From Caprella mutica (Eukaryota; Arthropoda; Malacostraca; Amphipoda; Caprellidae): a DNA stretch of 64,000 bases. Position 1 is the stretch's first letter, and each line of letters starts with the position of its first letter. Shown here piece by piece: positions 10,701-25,700 of this stretch. The stretch spans positions 208,348 through 272,347 of the forward strand of contig CANNZV010001116.1 of assembly GCA_947561585.1 (NCBI GenBank), in the 5' to 3' direction. Below the pieces are notes generated by a model that had not been told where the DNA came from, searched no databases, and saw only the letters and a program-made list of their open reading frames with translations. The translations under genes and the position numbers were made by a program.

Positions 10701-13700
10701 AGTTGTCTGCAGATCGTCCTCAGCATCGTGCAAATCACTACTCTCACACTCGCTAGAGTTGTCCTCTTCGTCCGAACTGAACTCGGGACTAGTCACATCC
10801 CCTCCATTAATCAGGTCGTGGGCTGAGGTGGCAGTGGGTCTTCCGTTCGTCTCCTCAGGTTTCAGTTCATTCTCCTTAGTCTCATCAGAGCCCTGGTCCA
10901 TGTTCTTAGAACTGAGGGCGGTGTTGTTCATGCAGTCTGTAGTTTGTGTGAGGGCAGGTATGCAGGTCTGTAACCAGAGGGCGTGGTTTACCACCAGGGT
11001 ACCGCCCAAATAGTTAGGAAGACACTCCTTAGGGATGTGGTGCGCTAGTTCAGAAAGAGTGACGGTGTAAACTCTGTCCCTGAGTTTCTCTCTCACGAAC
11101 AGTCTGAGTACTTTGAAGGGGGCTTTGAACCATAGGGGGGCTGTCACTATCAGAACCTTCTTCAGACGGGCTGGGTACGCACCCTTCAAAAGTGTGAGTA
11201 TTTTCTGTGAGAGCTGATAGTCAAAGTTCTGATAGAGTGAGTCACTCATGTCGTAGATGAATATAATGCCGTGCCTCTGTGTGTCGCTTGACTGCAATGC
11301 TGCGTCAAGTTGACACACCAGTGCCTGTAGTGTGCTCTGGTGACTAGACTGCTTTGGGTCATGCAGTTTGGCGCTGAAAAGAGCTACTGCCGCCCCGCTA
11401 ACGTCGCGACATCTCTGCAAAATAAACTCATTTTAACTTTCTTTGCCGAGATTTAAACTCCGAGAGTTGTATTTTAAAAAAATACTAAGGCTAACAAATT
11501 GAACCAACTTCAGTTAGAATAAAAATATTTTTAGATTGAAATTGAAGCAATTCATATCTAGTTCCAAATTTCCAATTCATTTTTTGAGTTCGGGTAAACT
11601 GAAATCATTGTTGATATTATATATAATTTTTTCTAAGCTGATTTTTGATAGGAAGTGGATAGTTTGACATTATTAAACTTAGTGAGTAGCTACTGTAATA
11701 TCAATTCACAAGTCTTGATGTGCAACAAAAACTAGAAACAAAATGAGACACAGCATCACTCACGAGTATTGTGAATTTTCCTGTGGTCAGTTCGGTTTTC
11801 AGAGGCTCCACCGAAATGTCAAAGTTTTTGAGTCCTTCCTTCTGTCTGGTCTGTTCGTGTTGTTCGTAAAGTTGCAAGGCTCTGAGGAACAGAGAGACAG
11901 ACAACGTTAGTGAACACAGAAAAAGGAGCCGTACAGCGTACACCTGCTGCTATCATGAATAACAACTAAAATTAAATTAGATGGGTTTTTTTCTTTTATG
12001 ATTCAAAAATCTTGTGGAAAAAGTAGGAGGAGCTTAGTAAAAGGTCTGGTGGAAAGACTTAACAACACCTTTGTGTATAAACCTAATATGGATTTATTAA
12101 TGTAATAGTGGCTAGAAAAAAAAACTTCAGAGGAGAGTCTTGATTTGAATTTTCTACTAGCTATGTAATATATTTCACTTAGTGTTAGAATAGGAAAATG
12201 GAAATGAAATTAATAATCATATTATTAATTCAGAACAGTAAAGCGAGATGATGATGACAATCCCAAGAATAAAAATAGAAAACAAACACTGAATTTACTC
12301 TTATTATTTCCAAATTAGGAGGATATATTAGAAGATATTCTCCTCTTCTCAGAGGTACAAAAGATTGGTTTTATCTTTTTGTGTCATCTTCACCTCGTCC
12401 AAGTACAAAATAAATTAAAGAGGGGGTTTAACGTGTAAATGCCAAATCACTAATTGACGTCACTTACCAAGGAATGTGACGAAAAGAGGTACAATATAAG
12501 CATGAGATCTAATTTACATCAGTAATAAACTAAATTAGTTGATTGAAACTAAAAGCTGCCGTTTGTGAAGTTGTTAATATTAATTGGAGTGTTTTACATG
12601 CCTGTGTACATCAAACTTCCTCGCCATGAGGAACTTGACGGCGTCATTCCATTGCAGAGGAGAAGAGGCAGTGTCTTTGTTACTCGAACGCAGAGAGTTA
12701 ACTCGGTCCAGAAAATCTTTCGTCGCCTGAAACGGAAAACTGAAGTTAGGAAAGCAAAAGCGTGGAATAAGGAAATTAAATACAAGGGACTGGAAGGAGA
12801 AGTCAGAGAGGAAAGTGACTCCATAGTCCCCTACAGTCGGTGACAGACCTTTCAACTAATACGCATTGACTATAGATAATTATTATTAGAAAAGTGAATA
12901 TCTCTAGAAAGTATATAAGTTATCTCTAGCAGCAATGGAAATTAAACCAATTGAAACATTCAGATTTAACTTATTTTTCTAGTATATTATTGACAAGTTT
13001 GTACAAATTGTTCAGACATACCTAGTAAATTACGATTGTGCTAACTAATTTCAAGGTACTTTTCGGACTGAGAATATGAAATAAATACAAAGAGATATTT
13101 AGAAAGAAACATTGTTGCTCTTCAATATAAGATGGTATAGAAAAGATATATACGAAGCAACAAAAAGTTGTTTTGACTATTGCCTACTTAGGACTTTAAT
13201 ACGATGAGAGCAAGAAAGATCCAATAAATAATTATACAAGCAATCATCATTTTATCAGTCGCTTTGATTTGCTGCAACATTGAAAGTTGGAAGAATTATG
13301 ATTTAATGCCAAACTGATATTATTTCGCACTGTGATGTGGATGCGAAAAATAGTAAGAAAAAAAAATAGTCATACGCAGGTACAAAACTGATTCATCATT
13401 TTCATATGGATTGCATTCCATCCGTTATTCATCGATGACATACAAAAATAATAATTGAAAAAATTAAAGAATTTAAAGCTCAAAAAAAATCTTACATCAA
13501 ACTCGTCTGATTTCTAATTTCACTAGCCATATCTTATTTGTCGCATTAATTTTATGGTCTCAAAAATAACGGAATAATGAAAAATAAGCAATGAAAAGGG
13601 GGAAAGAAAAAAAACTAAGGTGAGTGATTTCAGATTGAGGTGAATATTTCAAATTAATGATTTCACGTTATATGATAAATAGTGTACCATTGATATGATA

Positions 13701-16700
13701 ATTATCATAAAAATGTGAAGTTAATGAGGTTAAATGTGCCTTAGTTATATCACTACTTCCAATCAGTCCCCTCTAAATCATAGCATTCGCCTAGCTATAA
13801 AGCAGACAGTCGACTTACTATGTAATATTTGAAGGTGCTGCTGTCCACCATAGCAGATGTACTAGGTGAATCTATGTAAAACATCACTACTGGTGTTACT
13901 CTTCAACATACGACAACATAATAACACTAACTAGTTGAGAACTTAACACCTTTCAGCACACACAAATATAGACATGCGATGTACATACTGAAGAGCTGAA
14001 ACTGACAGTCTATAATTAATAACAAATATATTCTAATTGTTAGTAGCCATGTGAGTGAACTGTTAAAGTTGCAGTACTAATTCAAAAGCATTTAGCTAGC
14101 AGGTACTGCGTAGAGAAAGTTATTAATTATCGGACAGTTCCACATTTCCGTTATAAGAAAAAATACAGAACTAGTTAAGATTCAAATGATAGTTGAACTG
14201 TTATAGGACTAACATTATAATTTTAGGTAAAAGTATATGAATTTCTATTTGAACCATCAATTAGTTTCTATTATGGTGAATTAGCATTAATTTAAAGTGC
14301 TCTAACCGTGACAATAACTATCTATAATGACACCATCTCTTTCTATGTTAAACATTCACGCCATTGAGAGCGAGAGACACGAGGCAAACACTGTGAAATT
14401 AGCACTCTCACGAACAAACTTATTTGCAAAAAGAAATTGATAAGATAACTGAAAGTCATTGATAAAAGAGGATTAGTAAACATGTGAGAAAAGGGGAAAA
14501 GTACAGAGAACCACATGAGCCAAAGCTCAGGAATGCAGAAAAGCTACAGAGTTCATCATTTTATTCAAATCTAGGCGAGTAAAGATAATTAAAAGAAATT
14601 GCCTAACCTTAGAATCCGCCATAATATTAATAAATAGGTTAAAGCATGGCTATTGGCTTTGGTTAATTCTTTCTATATGAAACCAGAAGATTATTCCAAA
14701 AAAATCAGTGCAAAACTTTTGTCCATTACTAAGTTTGAATGAAATTATATAGAAATGCTAGAGCGGATACATCAATAGAGAGCAATTAAGAGTTATTGCC
14801 ACTCGACAGGGGTAGTACACATCAGGTGTGCAATGAACACTGGGGCTGTTCTAGCATCTGCTGAGGCTGATGCAAATGCATTACATAGAAATATTTAGAA
14901 CTATTGATGTGACAACAAAGAGCATCAACTAGCCTCAACAACTGAAAATAAACCACATGATTTAGTGTGGCAAACGTGTACTGTAGCTCAGGGCACTTCA
15001 ACAAGAAATTAAATGGAACGAAGAAAGTCTCACTAAAAAATAGAACCCAAGCACGTACGCCCACAAGCAAACAGAGAAATAGATAAACACTATAATATGT
15101 CCACAGCCTTTTCAATATATATCCTATTACAAACAATGATCATTATTATATAACTATTGATACACCAAAAATAGCCCCACAAAAACCATGACAAAAATTT
15201 GGAACTGATGAACTCTCACGGCTCATTGTATTTGTGATACCCTCCCTATTCAATGTATCTAGGATACCACTGCTCATCTTTATTACGAGTGATAAGGAGA
15301 TGTTCTGGCTAGAGTTTGGTAACAGTCTTCCCCCCAAAGCAGTCCTATCCACACTAACACTTTCATTCACTATCGATGAACAGCTGTCTGCATACGCACC
15401 TACACAGTCACTACCAGTACACACCTACACAGTCACTACCAGTACACACCTACACAGTCACTACCAGTACACACCTACACAGTCACTACCAGTACACACC
15501 TACACAGTCACTACCAGTACACACCTACACAGTCACTACCAGTACACACCTACACAGTCACTACCAATACACACCTACACAGTCACTACCAATACACACC
15601 TAAACAGTCACTACCAGTACACACCTACACAGTCACTACCAGTACACACCTACACAGTCACTACCAGTACACACCTACACAGTCACTACCAGTACACACC
15701 TAAACAGTCACTACCAGTACACACCTAAACAGTCACTACCAGTACACACCTAAACAGTCACTACCAGTACACACCTAAACAGTCACTACCAATACACACC
15801 TAAACAGTCACTACCAATACACACCTACACAGTCACTACCAATACACACCTACACAGTCACTACCAGTACACACCTACACAGTCACTACCAGTACACACC
15901 TACACAGTCACTACCAGTACACACCTACACAGTCACTACCAGTACACACCTACACAGTCACTACCAATACACACCTACACAGTCACTACCAATACACACC
16001 TACACAGTCACTACCAATACACACCTAAACAGTCACTACCAATACACACCTAAACAGTCACTACCAGTACACACCTAAACAGTCACTACCAGTACACACC
16101 TAAACAGTCACTACCAGTACACACCTAAACAGTCACTACCAATACACACCTAAACAGTCACTACCAATACACACCTACACAGTCACTACCAATACACACC
16201 TACACAGTCACTACCAATACACACCTACACAGTCACTACCAATACACACCTACACAGTCACTACCAATACACACCTACACAGTCACTACCAGTACACACC
16301 TACACAGTCACTACCAGTACACACCTACACAGTCACTACCAGTACACACCTACACAGTCACTACCACTACACACCTACACAGTCACTACCACTACACACC
16401 TACACAGTCACTACCAGTACACACCTACACAGTCACTACCAGTACACACCTACACAGTCACTACCAGTACACACCTACACAGTCACTACCAGTACACACC
16501 TACACAGTCACTACCAGTACACACCTACACAGTCACTACCAGTACACACCTACACAGTCACTACCACTACACACCTACACAGTCACTACCAATACACACC
16601 TACACAGTCACTACCACTACACACCTACACAGTCACTACCACTACACACCTACACAGTCACTACCAATACACACCTACACAGTCACTACCAGTACACACC

Positions 16701-19700
16701 TACACAGTCACTACCAGTACACACCTACACAGTCACTACCAGTACATAACTACACAGTCACTACCAGTACACACCTACACAGTCACTACCAGTACACACC
16801 TACACAGTCACTACCAGTACACACCTACACAGTCACTACCAGTACACACCTACACAGTCACTACCAGTACACACCTACACAGTCACTACCAGTACACACC
16901 TACACAGTCACTACCAATACACACCTACACAGTCACTACCAGTACACACCTACACAGTCACTACCAATACACACCTACACAGTCACTACCAGTACACACC
17001 TACACAGTCACTACCAGTACACACCTACACAGTCACTACCAGTACACACCTACACAGTCACTACCAGTACACACCTACACAGTCACTACCAGTACACACC
17101 TACACAGTCACTACCAGTACACACCTACACAGTCACTACCAGTACACACCTACACAGTCACTACCAGTACACACCTACACAGTCACTACCAGTACACACC
17201 TACACAGTCACTACCAGTACACACCTACACAGTCACTACCAGTACACACCTACACAGTCACTACCAATAGTTCTAGTCACTACCAATAGTTCTAGTCACT
17301 ACCAATAGTTCTAGTCACTACCAATAGTACTAGTCACTACCAATAGTACTAGTCAGTACCAATAGTACTAGTCAGTACCAATAGTTCTAGTCACTACCAA
17401 TAGTACTAGTCAGTACCAATAGTACTAGTCAGTACCAATAGTTCTAGTCACTACCAATAGTTCTAGTCACTACCAATAGTTCTAGTCACTACCAATAGTA
17501 CTAGTCACTACCAATAGTACTAGTCACTACCAATAGTACTAGTCACTACCAATAGTAGTAGTCACTATCGTTGTGAATGGTAACACACATCTACTGATAT
17601 GATTTGCACAACACTGGTTTAAAAAAAATATAATTTGGATTATAATGAAAAAAAAGATTCATCAACATACCTGTCTATCTATCTCCACAGTATCCCTCAC
17701 ACCTGTCTATCTATCTCCACAGTATCCCTCATACCTGCCTGTCTATCTATATCCACAGTATCTCTCACACCTGTCTATCCATCTCCACAGCATCTCTCAC
17801 ACCTGTCTATCTCCACAGTATCTCTCACACCTGTCTATCTCCACAGTATCTCTCACACCTGTCTATCCATCTCCACAGTATCTCTCACACCTGTCTATCC
17901 ATCTCCACAGCATCTCTCACACCTGTCTATCCATCTCCACAGTATCTCTCACACCTGTCTATCTCCACAATATCTCTCACACCTGTCTATCCATCTCCAC
18001 AGTATCTCTCACACCTGTCTATCTCCACAGCATCTCTCACACCTGTCTATCTCCACAGCATCTCTCACACCTGTCTATCCATCTCCACAGTATCTCTCAC
18101 ACCTGTCTATCTCCACAGCATCTCTCACACCTGTCTATCTATCTCCACAGTATCTCTCACACCTGTCTATCTATCTCCACAGTATCTCTCACACCTGTCT
18201 ATGAATCTCTAGTGTATCCCTCGAGGACTCAAATCTTTTTTTCAAATCTTTCTATAAAGTAAATCATTTAATTTATATCACATAGTTAGATATAAAGTTA
18301 ATTTATTTTACAACAGTGAATTTTAAGTTTAATTTATAATCATTTTATATTATATATAGTGCTCACCATATATTTGGGTCATAGATAAGTTACTAGAAGG
18401 CATAGCTCGCTGTTCTGCACCTAATGTTCTGTCATAACAGTTACACATTCACACACCTTAGAGCGTAATGCATGTCCAGTGTTGGTGGTGATTGAGGGAA
18501 TACCAAAATGAGGAGCACTGAAAGTAACAGGCACACCAAGTGAAATAAATAGGACGCATAAGAAAGGGAATTATTTATTTAGCTTTGGTGTTTTAAGGTC
18601 GGAACCAAAGGCCGTATCGGTGACGTCAATCGGAAATTAAGTACAATGGAGTGGAAGAAGCAGTCATAGAGGAAAGTGTCTCCATGAACAAAGTCACCTA
18701 CCACCAATAGGGTACAATTAATGCACATAGGTAGAAAAAGATACTCTGTTAATGCTGTCACTTACCAAGGAATGTGACGGAAAGAAACACAAGCACCAGT
18801 GACTGCACTCACGGATGGAAGAGGAAAATGAAGAGGTGATAGTAAATAAATGAAGACTACTTAACATATCACCTCTAACTTCGTAGTTGAAGAGCATAAC
18901 TCTAGTGCTATCCTCCAAGTAAAACAAAAAAAAATGACGCGTTTAGAGTTTAACTAATATGACGCGTAACTATAGAATTTAACTAATATGACGCGTAACT
19001 ATAGAGTTTAACTAATATGACGCGTAACTATAGAGTTTAACTAATATGACGCGTATAGAGTTTAACGATACAAGGTCATATAATCGAGTACAATATCTAA
19101 AAACACTTATATTTCGACCATAAGTCGCATATCGAATAGAGTTTATTTGGCGATAGTATAAATATAATATATGTAGTAGTTCATTAGGCGATGGTACATC
19201 GAAGGGAGTGTCTTATAATAGAAACTGAGATGCTGCGTATCTATTTTCTATCAGCAGTCATTGAGTGAACTTAGAAGCTACCGGAAGCTATGTAACTGAG
19301 AGTAGCTTAGAAGCTACCGGAAGCTATGTAACTGAGAGTAGCTTAGAAGCTACCGGAAGCTATGTAACTGAGAGTAGCTTAGAAGCTACCGGAAGCTATG
19401 TAACTGAGAGTAGCTTAGAAGCTATGTAACTGAGAGTAGCTTAGAAGCTATGTAACTGAGAGTAGCTTAGAAGCTATGTAACTGAGAGTAGCTTAGAAGC
19501 TATGTAACTGAGAGTAGCTTAGAAGCTATGTAACTGAGAGTAGCTTAGAAGCTATGTAACTGAGAGTAGCTTTTGTAACCATTGACTAATCAGTTTCTCA
19601 CACATGATGAGCAAATTGTGACGAGAATCAAGAGGCTACCTTAACTAACATTCGCACTGACTCCTTTAACATTGTTCTTTCTTAAATATCCAATGGGGTA

Positions 19701-22700
19701 CCTACCCTCACTCCCAATAACTTACTACACATTTTCTTTCGTCACACTTTGAGTAAATCAGTTAGAGAGAGAGAGAGAGAGAAGGGGACTATGAAGTAAT
19801 AGGCATAGGCTTATTGATCGAGGCTATTTTCCTAGGGAGACATTCAGAATAGGCCTAAGGATTACATCGATTGGCTTCCATACGCAGTATTGCATGGCAA
19901 GAAAATATTACAGAGACTGCTCTTCACTTCCAGTGCTAAATGAGACAAATATCTAACATTGGCAATTATATATTAAACACTAGAATAAAAGAGTACTTAC
20001 AACGAGTTTATTTGCTGGGAATTTAGATTCACTAATGATAGGGGAAGCTCTGAGGTATCGAATGGTTCAATATATAAATTAAGTAACTTTTATTCAACTC
20101 TGTTAATTAATTCGTATTCATTATACCTCCAGGTATTATGATCGAAAATGTGAAAGGGTTCACTAACTTAGAATTTACTCTACAGATCATTGTGAATTAA
20201 TGTTTTTTCTTTTCCAATTCAGTCTGCTAGCTATTCCATTGAACCTCTGTCATCACAATAGAAACACTCAACATTGAAAGAAATACACGATTGTGATGTC
20301 TAGTGGAGATTGACAGTAGTTTGGAAATAACATTTTCGTAAAAAAAACAGTCATTTTTATGTTTGAAACACATGTTTAAAATGTTTAAATTCATTTAAAT
20401 CAGGTGAACATAAAGCCTGTAAAGATAGAACAGAGACTTTACCAAGTGGTGTCATAGTTGAGGTGAAAGATTACTGAATGAACTTGAGGAAAAGTGATTC
20501 TAAAAAGTTAGTAAGGATAAAAACGTTTTATGCTTTTACCAAGTGGTTTGAAGACTTTAAACCCAAGTGGACTCGAATTTGAGGGTCAGAATGAGGGTTG
20601 TAAAAATCAGCATGAAGTTAAGAAGCAGTTCGTAATAAATGAGTTTTGAACAATAAAATAAAAAGTTTCGATAACGAAATCAAATTGGGAAATGTATTCG
20701 ATTTCGTACAATAAATGAGTTTTATCGTTTGAAATTTTATATTTAGCCTTTACATAATTGAGTGATTTGGAGAAATTTATGCACACCGATGAAATCACAC
20801 TGAAAACTTCACTTAAGAAAATTTCTTCTTGACATCTAAATTGAAGGATATACAACTTGCTAATTTATACCTCAAGATAAGAGTTTGAGCAACATCCGTA
20901 TGACCTAACAGTTGCACAACACTAGTAACAATAGCAATGTACGAAACTGTTAAAGGAACAATAGCTGCACCCAATCATGGAAGCACGGAACACCTTACCA
21001 CTTATGAACAATGGAAAGTAAAAAAAAGATGTGATGGAGCCATTGAACCCACTAGTAATCACTAGAATATAGTGGTAGGTAATGGCTTAAATCACTAGAA
21101 GATAGTGGTAGGTAATGGCTTAAATCACTAGAATATAGTAGTAGCTCAATTCAGGTGTGCTGTGATAGTCACAGTGAGAGAGTTACCACTACAAACACCA
21201 ACCAGTCAATGGCAGTGTCTATTACCATTTGTTCTAGCAATACTAGTGAGCGTTAAATCCTACCTTGGAGTCTGATTAACTTGCCACATAAGATAGTGTC
21301 GACTACAATGCTTTATGCTAATTCAAGAGTTCTCTTCATTTTGAAGGGGACTAACGTGTGCCTGAGCCCTATCACTAACGTAAAAATAGGAAATAAAATA
21401 CAAGGAACCACAGAGAAATTGTCGAATAGGAAAGTGGTTCCACGAACCAAGGCAACTACCACCAGTCGATGTCAAGTTTATGGAGGCAGAATAGCTACTC
21501 CGTGAATACAGTCACTTACAAATCAATTTGCCGAATAGGGACACAACCACCGGGGTAGAGAGCACTCACGGATGGAAGAGGAAAATGAAGAGGTGATAGT
21601 AAATGGAGCCTACAAACTTTGCGAATATAAAATCCAAGACCTCGTAGTTGAAGAGCATAATCTTAGCGCCAACAAATATTACAGCTAGTGTTAAGAAATT
21701 ACAACAGTTCGAGTTCAAACGTGTCCACCCCAGCTTCCGAGTATAAAAACCCTTATGCATAAGAAACAAACTCAAATACTTAGGTACAGTGTAAACTGAA
21801 GTGAAGAGTGTAGGTCTACTGTATACAACACAATTTGTAGAATGTCCAAACATGCAATCAACGATGTACAAACTTACAAAACTAAAATGCTGCTACAGTC
21901 TAAAAAATGTAGTACGTCCATTAAAAATAAAAGTTTTCAAATAAAAATAGTGTTTACAGAACACTAATTTTAAATAATTTAAGTGAAAAACTATAGCACG
22001 CGAATAAAATTTAAAATTACTCAAATAAAACTAAATTACGCTACTAAAACATAAATTATGCAATAAAACAAACTAAAATACGCAAATAAAACATAAATTA
22101 TGCAATAAAACAAACTAAAATACGCAAATAAAACTGAAATACGCAAATAAAAACTAAAATACGCAAATAAAAACTAAAATACGCAAATAAAATCTAAATT
22201 ACGCTACAAAAACATAAATTATGCAATAAAACAAATTAAAATACGCAACTAAAAGACTAAAATATGCAAATAAAAAATAGACTACACAAACGAAAACTTA
22301 CAAAACGCAACTACGCAACTAAATAAATTATGTGTTGAGTCAAAGTTATCATCTACTGCAGCAGTGGCTGTAACAAGAGAGTGACTTACTTTGTGTCTTT
22401 TAGAGCGTGCAGTCTCCTGTATGCTCACAGTCTGATGTCCAGAGCAGCAAGAGAGATGGGGGTACTTTAGTGGGGGGTTAGTGGGGGGGAGGGGGGATTG
22501 TACTTTTACATAGAGAAATAACATTCAAATAATGAGTACTAAAAATGACTAATAAATCGTACACAAATTGAACCATCAAATAGTTAGTACCTATAAAAAC
22601 ATTTCTTCACCATTTAGAACACAGTAGCATCATAGCATGATGCAATAGATAAAGTTGAGAGAAAAAGACTACCAATGAAAATAGTTAGTAAAAATTAAAT

Positions 22701-25700
22701 GAAAGATTTCAAAATGAACAGGAGAGTAATTATTATGGGTTGAGAAATGCTGAATGCAATAAAAAGAGAGAAAAGTAAACGTTTCCAATGATTAGGTATC
22801 TAATACAGGATATGATATACGGTTAATAATTAAATAACAATAATGCTGTCAAAGATATCAAAATGAGCAGAAGAGAAAATATTAATGGTTTTTATGTAAT
22901 ATGAATGCATACAAAGAGAGAAAAGAGACTCTTTCCAATGGTTTGGTATCTTATACAGGATACAGTTAATAATTAAACTTAAAATATTTACAATATATCA
23001 TTATTTGAACATTATTGAATATTATTTTAAAAGGATGTAAATAAAAGAAATTGAAGGGATACAAGAGTAACCTTTTGTCCAAATCCTTTTGAAATGATTA
23101 AGTTAAAAAATAAATGATGATGTAACTATTTTCACATACATAATATCTCCGAGTTAATTACCTTTTAATCACATAATGAGCATAGTGTATTAATTACTCT
23201 TCATTTACTTCTCTTATAGTCTCAAATAAAAAGGAAATAGACAAAAGCGTAGAAAGTAAAACTTATGGTCTACTCGATATGAAACATGCATATTTAAAAA
23301 TATATAATGTTGAGTAAGTTACGAATTATCGATCAGTTTCACATCTTCGGTCACAGAAGAAATACGATTTAATAATAATTACTTAATAATTAAATTACCC
23401 GAAAATGTCCTATCTGTAAGAAATTATAAAAGGCCTTAATGAATTATTGCTAATTTTATGTACTTTTCATCAATAAAAATCCCTATCTTTACATTAAATT
23501 TATTTTAATCGGTATCCCTGGTACCTGCAGGTATCATGGATACCAATAAGTATAATAATAAAATAACTATTATAATTTTTTACGAATGATCGAAGATGTG
23601 CAACTGACTGATAATTCGTAACTTACCCTATATATTTTTCTACACAGAAGCATATAGACTTAAAATACACTAGTACGCAATAACACACAGCAGCCTGAAT
23701 GTTAGCAGAGGTTAAAGAACCTCTGTGATGTAACACCTGTGCTAGCTTTTTCACAAAAACTAATCTGACCAATCACAGACTAGATATGAGTCACAGTGAC
23801 TCATATCTGCCCACAGAGTCCAGGTGTGAGTCACAGTGTATCATCTCATGAAGCCACGCATTTTTCATTGATGTGCCTGGTTCACACGGTGACTCATCAC
23901 TGCAGGCAATCAATGCAAGGGGTAAGAACGTCACGCGACACCTACGTTACTGCAATCGAAATTATTGGCCATTTCTCTTACTGCAATTATAAGCCGCCTA
24001 TAGCGACCAATGGATATAATAAAGTGAACTGTGATTCGCAGGAGAACATTGTATATCTTGAATTATAACGTCTTTTGTCAGTTATTTTGCATCGCGATTT
24101 TGAAGTAGAATGTATTATGTAGCTAGAAAATAGGATAGTTATATATTTAAATGCAGGTAAAAGATAGGTGCTACATACAGCATTATTTTACCTATGTTTA
24201 TAATTATTACTAAGTTTATAATATTATGTGTAAAATTTTAGGACAAATGTAATAATAATAAATAGCTACCATTTTAGAAGACTAAGATACAGAATTCATT
24301 ACTAATTAAGTTTTCGGTAAAAAACAGTTTTTTGTTTAAAATGACTTTCAAACACTCAAATTTTGAATATTGATAGTAAAATGAGCATATCAAATTAATT
24401 ATTCATTTTTAATCAGGTATGAATAAGTTATAAAAAATGATGCAATTAAAAGTGAAATCTAACAACAACAAAAATATTAGGAATAAAAATTCAATAAATG
24501 ATTCAGATAAAGGAATAAACACGAAACAATAACTAAACTGGTCAATTAGAGATAGATGATATAAATTATATTATTACCTATACAAAATATAGAGTCTACT
24601 AAAATTTAGAATTTAGATATTAAACAATAAAATAATGTAATTAGGATCGTATCTAAAAAACCTCTATTTTCAAATATTTTGATACTATTTTTTTACTAAA
24701 CTGACATCTTTAACGGCGGAAATTATAACTGAGTAGCATTTAATTGTAATTGGAGTCTGAGTACTAATTGCAGTAGAGGGTGGAAGACTTTCCAAACTTT
24801 CAATGCATTCACAAAAAAATAGAAAGAGAAGCTTTAAAGACTTCCGGAAGTTGCATTTCCTCCTCAACTGACTATAGACTAGTTAGGAACATTCTTCAGA
24901 GTTACCTCACTACAGTAGAACAGACTCCTCTGTAGGAAATCCTCTATAGTGAATCTACTACCCTGAGTAAGAGAGTAGTGAAAGTTCTATAGTGAACGAA
25001 TTTTCTGTTATCCGCCACTCGTTATTTTAATTGGTATCCATGATACCTGCAGGTATCATGGATACCAATTAAAATAACTTATGACTATTTTATGGCAGAC
25101 AAAAAAAAATTCAAGATTCCCTTACTGAAGAGTTCTACAGTAGCCATGTAGTGATCTGCATACCTGTTTACATAATTAGTGATTATAAATGAGCACACTA
25201 ACGATAGAGGGATAATGGTAAGAAGTGCAAAGAAGGAGCGCCACGCTACATAATCATGTAAATAATAGGCGGGGCAACAGAGAAATGAATGACAGATGAC
25301 GTCAATAGGATATTCCCAAGTCAAAATAGCAACTGTAAAGTTGAACAGGAATGAAAGACATGATATTAGCATGAGAGATGATAATATTTCTACCTGATTA
25401 ATAGCATGACTAGTAAAGAGTAAGATGGACATGCAATTCACTGGAGGAAAGTAGACTGAGTAACTGGTAACTGCATCACCTGCGCCGCCAGCTGCTTCAG
25501 CAAAAATAGTAAATAGGACAACCAAAGACTCTAACTGTGAAATACCTCGACACACTTAGTGGAGTACTGTAGAGGGAAAAATAGCAGAGGTTTTCTCACT
25601 TGCAGCATTGGAAGTAGCACGCACGTTTGTACTTAGTAAGTAGTGCAAACTTTCATACTTAGTGAAAATCATAGACTTTCATTATTGGATGAGTGTAACG

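Noticed and set aside
10498..11013. 171-codon + strand frame
   Set aside because: Antisense shadow of the large PTPN9 exon 4; serine-rich because of the acidic linker on the other strand.
14614..14628. MADSK plus GTTAGG as PTPN9 first exon
   Set aside because: Phase fits, but five codons and a donor occur easily by chance, and the 52584-52619 exon matches the family N terminus much better.
15234..18262. Repeat-protein-like frames ([25 protein letters not shown])
   Set aside because: Translations of the 25-bp and 28/32-bp minisatellites in several frames; no gene structure around them.
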